A DNA stretch of 64,000 nt, from assembly GCF_018853815.1 (NCBI RefSeq), contig NZ_JAAOMP010000036.1, forward strand, positions 62,001-126,000, written 5' to 3'. The notes beneath the pieces are model-generated. The model did not search any database, was not told the origin of the DNA, and saw only the letters and a list, made by a program, of their open reading frames with translations. Made by a program: the position numbers and the translations under genes. Positions within the stretch are counted from its first letter, which is position 1. Each line of letters begins with the position of its first letter. The stretch is from Acidithiobacillus sulfurivorans. GTDB taxonomy: Bacteria; Pseudomonadota; Gammaproteobacteria; Acidithiobacillales; Acidithiobacillaceae. Of this stretch, positions 58,905 through 64,000 are shown in pieces.

Positions 58905-59059
58905 CAGGTGCTGCTGAACAACGCGGAGAGAAGTTACCAGCGATAGATAGCTTACTAGCAGCTACGGCTCTGGTTCACCATCTCACAGTGGCCACGCGAA
59001 ATATTATGGAGTTACAGCGATGCCAAGTTCCAGTGGTTGATCCCTGGAATCAAACATAG
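58859..59059 (+). pseudogene. vapC: C-terminal remnant of VapC (PIN) toxin
   Basis: In the +1 frame relative to the antitoxin: SLPVNEHIASAWGSITGAA, LPAIDSLLAATALVHHL, TVATRNIMELQRCQVPVVDP, stop TAG 59057. This is the last half of a PIN domain with one acidic active-site residue (AIDSLLAATA). The first 70-80 residues with the other catalytic Asp/Glu are deleted, so it cannot cleave RNA. Confidence 0.8.
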
Positions 59060-59433
59060 ATCGGCAATTGGTTTGTTTCAAGCAGATTAACACTGGGGGC
59101 GCTTTCGTATATGAATAAAGCACTAGTGGCGCTGAATTCGTCGATTACCATTCTCAATGGCGGCATCAGACTGATAGCGGTCATTCATTCCCGGATATCC
59201 GCAAAGAAGCCATCACCAGCCGCCTATTGCTGTTATCCGCCATAGGCCGGAGAGCATGAAACATGCATGCGGGTCAGATCCGGATTTACCTGACACCCAT
59301 GCATGCCCCACACAACAAGGTAGAACGCGGAATCGAGAATATTAGCAAGTGTTACGGATGGTCCGGCAGACTGCGGAGCAGTCCCTTGGACGCTCCCCCT
59401 TGACACTTCTCGTCAGCTATATCATCGCGCAAA
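59060..59433. other. Gene-free stretch with an imperfect hairpin
   Basis: No supported gene. It contains an inverted repeat at 59263-59304 (separate entry). A short frame ending near 59403 (LTPMHAPHNKVERGIENI) looks vaguely like a DDE transposase end, but is too weak to call. Confidence 0.5.
59263..59304. repeat. Imperfect inverted repeat, 15-bp arms
   Basis: ATGCATGCGGGTCAG and CTGACACCCATGCAT pair at 13 of 15 positions around a 12-base loop. Between decayed genes; could be an IS end relic, a REP-like unit or a terminator without T tract. Confidence 0.6.
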
Positions 59434-59679
59434 TCATCCAAAAACCATGGTCCCCACCGGGGGCCTTTCCAGCCCTTGGCGGGCCGTAACTGCTTTTTCT
59501 AGGATGAAAGCATTGGTACACACAGCCAGCGCCATCGTGCCGATAACCAGATGAGGATTGTGTACACCGACCCTATAGAGCAACAACGGAACCGCCAGAA
59601 TGGAGCCACCTATCAGTCCCAAGGAAAAACCTACGATCATACCAGCCAGGATGCAATCAATATTTTGGCCTAATGTCAA
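59434..59679 (-). pseudogene. N-terminal fragment of TauE/SafE (TSUP) permease
   Basis: 81 residues from TTG 59679. Matches the first two to three helices of the sulfite exporter TauE/SafE family: GMIVGFSLGLIGGSILAVP, LLLYRVGVHNPHLVIGTMAL, AVCTNAFI. Full proteins have about 250 residues; here homology ends after NAFI, so the gene is truncated. Such permeases move sulfur compounds in sulfur oxidisers. Confidence 0.65.
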
Positions 59680-60025
59680 TGCTTCCTAATCATCTGTCTA
59701 AACCCAATCAATCAGCGGCTGCAATTCACAATTGCTGATCCCTAGCCGTGCAAAATCAAGAATATTTCCCGACTACGCCTCAATAGCAAACTCTTTAAGA
59801 ATCATATAATCGTTATTATTCTTTAATATCATCGATATCATACCTGTCAAACAGCGGCTATGATTGGTCCCAATTCCGTAGAAGTCAGCATCAGAACTCT
59901 CCACCTTTGACTGCATCAATAATATTGTATTTTTAATCTACCAGTAATTTAAATATCTTTATTCCACGACATGGTGCGGTAGAACTGAAGCTGATAGTTG
60001 GCTTATAATTAATCAATTAAAATAA
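59680..60025. other. AT-rich gene-free stretch
   Basis: 346 bases, clearly more AT-rich than the surroundings, with no supported gene. Contains runs such as TAATTAATCAATTAAAATAA near 60005, downstream of the rhodanese gene. No clear repeat or promoter seen. Confidence 0.5.
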
Positions 60026-60445
60026 TCATCTTCTTTTAACGCTAAAAATATCAGTCTGGATTTTATTTAGGTTATATCCGTCTGCTACCCAAAGAGGAAT
60101 CCCTCCCTTTAAATAGCTGACATCGACAAATTTCATCTCTTTGAGCGCCAACGCTGCCAATGAAGATCTTCCTGCAGATGGACAGTCACAGATGCAACAG
60201 ATTTTCATCTGACGCGCGGAAGCAAGCAATTTGTGGTGACCTATGAATTTTAGATCAGCGGCCATCTCTATGATACCTCGGGGAATTGCTATAGCACCCG
60301 GAATACTCCCATGAGATAGCTCATCCGCTTCTCTGACATCTATCACGATTATGGCTTTGCAGAGGATCAGATGATGCAGCTCGTTGGGCATCATCCCATG
60401 GATTGCTTCATGCGCCTCGTATATGAGGCTTTTCAACGTAGACAT
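60026..60445 (-). CDS. Rhodanese-like single-domain protein
   Basis: 139 residues from ATG 60445 (MSTLKSLIYEAHEAI, the usual family start); ATG 60535 would add 30. Motifs: IIVIDVREADELSHGSIPGA, IAIPRGIIEM and active loop CPSAGR with catalytic Cys, then ALKEMKFVDVSYLKGGIPLW. Rhodaneses transfer sulfane sulfur; in sulfur oxidisers they feed persulfide carriers. Divergent from the HdeD-like gene. Confidence 0.88.
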   Translation of the reverse strand: MSTLKSLIYEAHEAIHGMMPNELHHLILCKAIIVIDVREADELSHGSIPGAIAIPRGIIEMAADLKFIGHHKLLASARQMKICCICDCPSAGRSSLAALALKEMKFVDVSYLKGGIPLWVADGYNLNKIQTDIFSVKRR

Positions 60446-60608
60446 ATCATCACATAGATAGTAGGATTCATTTGTAAATAGTACAGGAAATAGAAAAATT
60501 TTTCGAGATGGTTGAATATCAAATTTAAGCATCATAATTTCGGTTGCTTACATACACTAGTTGCTCCTTATTTAGGTATTGTTCATTATTTTAAAAAAGG
60601 ATGGCATC

Positions 60609-61169
60609 ATGAACATAACACCACCAGATTTAACGACGATTATCAAGACAGAACAACATTATCTCGGAAAATATACTTTAGTGGTAGGTTTAATCTTGAT
60701 TGTAATCGGCATTTTCGGCTTGCTCAGTCCCGTGATTCTTTCCGCAGCAACTGATGGCATCCTGGCGGGGATTCTTATTCTTGGTGGCGCAGTATGGATA
60801 GCTCATAGCTATCAACTGCATGCGCATGGGCTTGGAGACTGGCTCAGACCGCTTCTTTTGCTGATAACCGGAGCTATTATGGTAGCCCTTCCGGCCGCTG
60901 GCATCGCCAGCATTGGCTTGCTTTTTATTCTGTATTTCTTTATTGACGCTTACCGTAATTTTACGCGGCCCAAGGTGTTGAGTGGAGTCGGACGTGGCTG
61001 GTTTTTTTTCAGCGGTATTATCGATGTGTTGATTGCGTTGCTTTTTATCGTCACCTGGCCGCAAGGTTCACTGATACTGGTCGGTATTTTTGTCGGGGTG
61101 AACCTTATTTTTGATGGAATAATCTTGATAATAGTGCGCAATGGTATCATCGGGCTAACGAAGTCCTGA
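60609..61169 (+). CDS. HdeD/DUF308-family membrane protein
   Basis: 186 residues from ATG 60609 (AAGGA nine bases upstream). Six hydrophobic segments in three pairs (VVGLILIVIGIFGLL, GILAGILILGGAVWIAHSY, LLLLITGAIMVALPAAG, IGLLFILYFFIDAYRNF, GIIDVLIALLFIV, ILVGIFVGVNLIFDGIIL), as in HdeD of the E. coli acid-resistance island. Likely acid-stress role at the inner membrane. 31 bases before the ClC gene. Confidence 0.85.
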   Translation: MNITPPDLTTIIKTEQHYLGKYTLVVGLILIVIGIFGLLSPVILSAATDGILAGILILGGAVWIAHSYQLHAHGLGDWLRPLLLLITGAIMVALPAAGIASIGLLFILYFFIDAYRNFTRPKVLSGVGRGWFFFSGIIDVLIALLFIVTWPQGSLILVGIFVGVNLIFDGIILIIVRNGIIGLTKS

Positions 61170-61200
61170 AGAATAACCAACCATTGTTGCATCTGGGCCA

Positions 61201-62922
61201 ATGAATAAACTTGTTCGTATTTTGCGGCAACTTTTTTATCCGCACGCTCACACTCTCGATTCATCAGGCATCAGTTTCAGTCCAAAATTTTGGCTGCTTA
61301 TTGTTTTTACTGGTATCGGTGCTGGGTTGGGTGCAGATTTTTTGATGTTCCTACTCTCCATGGTTCAACATCTCAGCTACCACTACGCACATGGATATTT
61401 TCAGGTGGCGGCAGAGCATGTCTCCGGCTTACATCGCTTGGGCGTATTAATTTCTGCCGGAGTATTAGCTACCTTTGCAGTCTGGCTGTTACGCAAATTG
61501 TCGCATGGTGCCAATAGTGATGTAGTTCACACTATATGGTTTCAATCTGGAAGCGTGAATTTTTGGCATACCATCGCTCAGGCGATACTTTCTATGACCA
61601 TCGTCGGCATGGGCGCTTCCCTTGGCAGGGAAGGAGCACCCAAACAGGTAGGAATGGCAATCGCTAGCCTGCTTTCACGGTGGGGAAGGCTCTCATCGAC
61701 AGAGACGCGTTTCCTCGCCGCCTGTGGAGCCGGCGCAGGGATGGGAGCGGTTTATAATGTTCCACTCGGTGGCGCGCTTTTTGCGCTGGAAGTCCTGCTG
61801 GGTTCAGTGACTTTACCTCTTCTGTTGCCCGCCATCACCACGGCATTGATTGCTACTGCAGTATCCTGGATCACTCTTCCTGACCAGCCCACGTACACAC
61901 TTCCGATTTATACGTTTCATATCGGAGAACTGTACTGGTCGCTCCTATTTGGACCATTAGCCGGCGTTATGTCTGTTTTGTTTGTTCGTCTCATTATATG
62001 GGCGGATCTCCATAAGCCTCAGTCGGGATGGTTTATGTGGGCACCCCTGCTTATGTTTACCCTGCTTGGGATATTGTCCATCCCTTATCCACAACTTTTA
62101 GGAAATGGAAAGGATGTCACTGAGTTTGCTTTTAATAGCCAACTTCCTTTACTTCTAATGCTTACTCTTGTCGTGTTAAAACCCTTGGTGACGGCAGGGT
62201 GTCTTGGAAGTGGTGCTCCGGGTGGTCTTTTCACACCCAGTATTACCTATGGAGCGGTGTTAGGAGGATCAATGGGTGATTTGTGGTCTTTGATCTGGCC
62301 TGGAGCGGCTATTGGAAGTTACGCCGTAATTGGCGCGGGTGCTTTACTCGCTGCCACGATGCAAGCGCCTCTGGCCGCCATAGTTTTGCTGCTGGAGCTC
62401 ACGGCCAATACTATGGGCATTATGATTCCTGTTCTGTTAGCCATAGTATCCGCTGTTTTCACTGCTCGCCTGTTAGATAAGCGGTCTATTTATTCTGGCC
62501 CTGCCGGTATTGAGCCATTCATTGAGCAAGTCTCTACGCACCCAGTACATACTGCATTTGATGACCTGATCACGCCGTCATTTCAGAATATCGTGCCGAT
62601 CTCTGCCAGCTACAGCCACCTTGTAAAGTTGATGAGTACTGACGATCCCCCGCACAATTTCTATGTGGTGGATCACAGCGGTCAACTCGCCGGTATGATT
62701 TTTTCGAAAAATCTAAGAACTGCGGACTTGCTGACGCGTACCTTGAATGTTGCAGCGGCCGACGATTTGAAAACACCAATTACCGCTATTCGATCCGATC
62801 AGAGCCGTAAAGAGGTCATCGATCTTCTTGATCAACCTTATTTTTCCGAGATGCCAGTGATTGATTGTGTCAGCAAACGATATATAGGTGTTGTCAGGTC
62901 ATCTTCGATAATCTGTAAATAG
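61201..62922 (+). CDS. ClC-family chloride channel/antiporter with CBS domains
   Basis: 573 residues. Membrane domain (about 30-430) with the ClC selectivity motifs: SHGANSDVV (first), GASLGREGAPKQ (second; gating Glu present, which suggests H+/Cl- exchange) and GSGAPGGLFTPSITYG (third). C-terminal pair of CBS domains (about 450-570). May export chloride or protons; relevant because acidophiles are chloride-sensitive. No ribosome site stronger than GGGCC; ATG 61201 fits the family. Confidence 0.92.
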   Translation: MNKLVRILRQLFYPHAHTLDSSGISFSPKFWLLIVFTGIGAGLGADFLMFLLSMVQHLSYHYAHGYFQVAAEHVSGLHRLGVLISAGVLATFAVWLLRKLSHGANSDVVHTIWFQSGSVNFWHTIAQAILSMTIVGMGASLGREGAPKQVGMAIASLLSRWGRLSSTETRFLAACGAGAGMGAVYNVPLGGALFALEVLLGSVTLPLLLPAITTALIATAVSWITLPDQPTYTLPIYTFHIGELYWSLLFGPLAGVMSVLFVRLIIWADLHKPQSGWFMWAPLLMFTLLGILSIPYPQLLGNGKDVTEFAFNSQLPLLLMLTLVVLKPLVTAGCLGSGAPGGLFTPSITYGAVLGGSMGDLWSLIWPGAAIGSYAVIGAGALLAATMQAPLAAIVLLLELTANTMGIMIPVLLAIVSAVFTARLLDKRSIYSGPAGIEPFIEQVSTHPVHTAFDDLITPSFQNIVPISASYSHLVKLMSTDDPPHNFYVVDHSGQLAGMIFSKNLRTADLLTRTLNVAAADDLKTPITAIRSDQSRKEVIDLLDQPYFSEMPVIDCVSKRYIGVVRSSSIICK

Positions 62923-63118
62923 CTATTCATCGTAATCCATCTGGCTAGCCGCACCGGGGTGAACGTCAGTCAGTTTGTAGCGCGAGGAGATTCGACCGCT
63001 ATCATCGTCCGCGACTACGTATGCATACACATCCCGCCACCTGAGCGCCCCAGTCAATCAGGCCCAGGCGAAAGGGCGCGGGCGGGCTGAGCGTAAAACG
63101 GCTTGCGGCCTGTTTCAT
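62923..63118 (-). pseudogene. Possible frameshifted small gene
   Basis: Two overlapping minus-strand frames. From ATG 63118, three bases after the GcvH-like stop: MKQAASRFTLSPPAPFRLGL, IDWGAQVAG, stop 63002. In another frame down to TAG 62923: WRDVYAYVVADDDSGRISSR, YKLTDVHPGAASQMDYDE. Together about 70 residues. Not recognised; codon quality suggests past coding. Confidence 0.35.
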
Positions 63119-63121
63119 GGA

Positions 63122-63568
63122 TCATTCCGAACAGCGCATACACTGCACCCCATACCGTTTGATCCAGGCCTCCAGTGCTTCAATTGCCTCGCTGCCGGCT
63201 TTCACATTGTCCAGGGCATGTTGGGGATCATCCGGTTTGACGCGGGCAATCCAGGCGTCCTTGTAAGGATCAATATTGATCAGGTGCGGGTCTTCCAACA
63301 ATTGCTCGTTGCGGGCAATGACTTCACCGGCAAAGGGCACGGGTACGCCGCCTGCCCACTTGCCACTTTCCAGCGTAGCCACATGCCGTCCGGCCTCCAG
63401 ATGTGTGCCGATTTTTTTAATGCGGGCTTTTTGCAGGCGGCCCGACATGGTCTGCGCCGGGTCTGTGACGCCAATCGTCAGCGTCCCGTCCTCTTCCGGG
63501 CGCACCCAGACATAATCAAGATCATAAAACAGGTCTTCAGGCAGTTCACAACCATTATATTCACTCAT
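63122..63568 (-). CDS. GcvH-like lipoate-binding protein
   Basis: 148 residues. Lipoyl domain with attachment Lys70 in VATLESGKWAGGVPVPFAGE, then LLEDPHLINIDPYKDAWI. GcvH of glycine cleavage has ES-V-K; the ESGKW form recalls the lipoate-binding proteins (LbpA) of the sulfur-oxidising Hdr-like pathway, but no hdr genes are in view. C-terminal extension ends with CMRC. Overlaps the hemerythrin gene (ATGA), so the two are co-expressed. Confidence 0.85.
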   Translation of the reverse strand: MSEYNGCELPEDLFYDLDYVWVRPEEDGTLTIGVTDPAQTMSGRLQKARIKKIGTHLEAGRHVATLESGKWAGGVPVPFAGEVIARNEQLLEDPHLINIDPYKDAWIARVKPDDPQHALDNVKAGSEAIEALEAWIKRYGVQCMRCSE

Positions 63569-64000
63569 GATGTGGCCTCCGCCTCAAAGTCGAGAATACG
63601 TTTTCCCGCAGCTTCACCCTGATCCGCCAACGCGCTAGCCAGATAGGGATAAAGTTCGGTTTCTTCCTTGGCATCGTGTTGTTTGAGAATGGTTTGGACG
63701 GTACTCAGCAGATCGTCAAAGGTCTCGGCGTCTTGGTCTGCAATGGCCTCCGCCATTTCTTCAAAAAACACTCGCAGATCCTGATGCCCCTTGCGGAGTA
63801 GCGCAGTCAGAGGATGATCTTCGCTACCTTCCTGTAGCTCGAAGGCAGGGAATAAGGTGCCTTCTTCCACGACCATATGACCATCAACAATGCCGTGGCG
63901 GAAGGCTTCCAGGAACTGCGCAGCTTCCTGCCATGCGCCTTGGCGGACAGCCTGGGCACTTTGCTCCAAAAGTTGATCCAGGCGTTCATGGTCCTGTTGC
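63565..64000 (-). CDS. Hemerythrin HHE-domain protein, partial (5' end outside window)
   Basis: Frame open to the window edge; the visible part starts QQDHERLDQLLEQ, so the true start lies beyond 64000. Four-helix metal-site pattern: DHERL, FRHGIVDGHMVVEEGTLFP (His, His, Glu), KGHQDL, KQHDAKEETELYP (His, Glu). Binds a di-iron centre for O2, NO or iron handling. Upstream partner of the GcvH-like gene. Confidence 0.88.
   Translation of the reverse strand, partial: QQDHERLDQLLEQSAQAVRQGAWQEAAQFLEAFRHGIVDGHMVVEEGTLFPAFELQEGSEDHPLTALLRKGHQDLRVFFEEMAEAIADQDAETFDDLLSTVQTILKQHDAKEETELYPYLASALADQGEAAGKRILDFEAEATS

Noticed and set aside
59230-59405. Transposase fragment (LTPMHAPHNKVERGIENI)
   Set aside because: Only a short resemblance to a DDE end; no further blocks on either side.
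62085-62093. Perfect DnaA box TTATCCACA
   Set aside because: Single copy inside the ClC coding region; no cluster or AT-rich unwinding region, so no origin call.
46797-64000. CRISPR-associated transposon (CAST)
   Set aside because: No cas genes and no repeat-spacer array; TnsD and TnsE of the classical type explain targeting.

Overview
The window looks like chromosome from an Acidithiobacillus-type chemolithoautotrophic proteobacterium. This is inferred from the gene order atpIBEFHAGDC-glmU-glmS followed at the attTn7 position by a Tn7-family transposon (an arrangement known from 'Thiobacillus' ferrooxidans), from the glycolate oxidase cluster, and from the acid- and sulfur-related cargo. 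No rRNA, tRNA or CRISPR array was seen.

Layout. 1-8909: housekeeping genes dprA and a LysM protein (minus), then def-fmt-rsmB-DUF4390-ntrY-ntrX as one overlapping plus-strand operon. 8934-16355: a metabolic operon with its own promoter: a phosphoketolase-like TPP enzyme, a four-carbon acid sugar kinase (DUF1537) and glcD-glcE-glcF. 16352-20097: four tandem CorA-type transporter paralogues on the minus strand with different versions of the GMN signature. 20179-21869: moaB, a methyltransferase and an NlpE-like lipoprotein. 21866-31691: a 9.8-kb Type I restriction-modification operon (hsdM, hsdS, hsdR) with five extra genes between the hsd genes: RhuM, class III Fic, DUF1016 nuclease-fold protein, a RhuM-Doc fusion and a small winged-helix protein. 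31748-32093: a decayed DUF433/DUF5615 toxin-antitoxin pair. 32180-36388: mnmG-rsmG-parA-parB. 36399-46772: the complete F-type ATP synthase operon, glmU and glmS. 46797 onward: a Tn7-like element with right end, tnsABCDE and cargo.

The Tn7-like element sits 24 bp after the glmS stop codon, has three 20-bp-spaced TnsB-type repeats at its end, and keeps all five tns genes with their catalytic residues. Downstream the DNA is mosaic: a frameshifted TetR gene that still has its operator, unknown small genes, an IS1595 remnant cut by a complete IS1182-family element (18-bp terminal inverted repeats), a Phd antitoxin fused by deletion to the end of a VapC toxin, a TauE/SafE fragment, then intact genes for a rhodanese, an HdeD-like membrane protein, a ClC chloride transporter, a GcvH-like lipoate carrier and a hemerythrin cut by the window edge. 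The left transposon end was not seen, so how much of this is cargo is open.

Other signals of note are two parS-like sites (4820 and 34014), a 12-bp triple repeat in hsdS of the kind that changes Type I specificity, and a perfect 11-bp inverted repeat inside the first rhuM gene. All calls come from reading the sequence; no database search was run.
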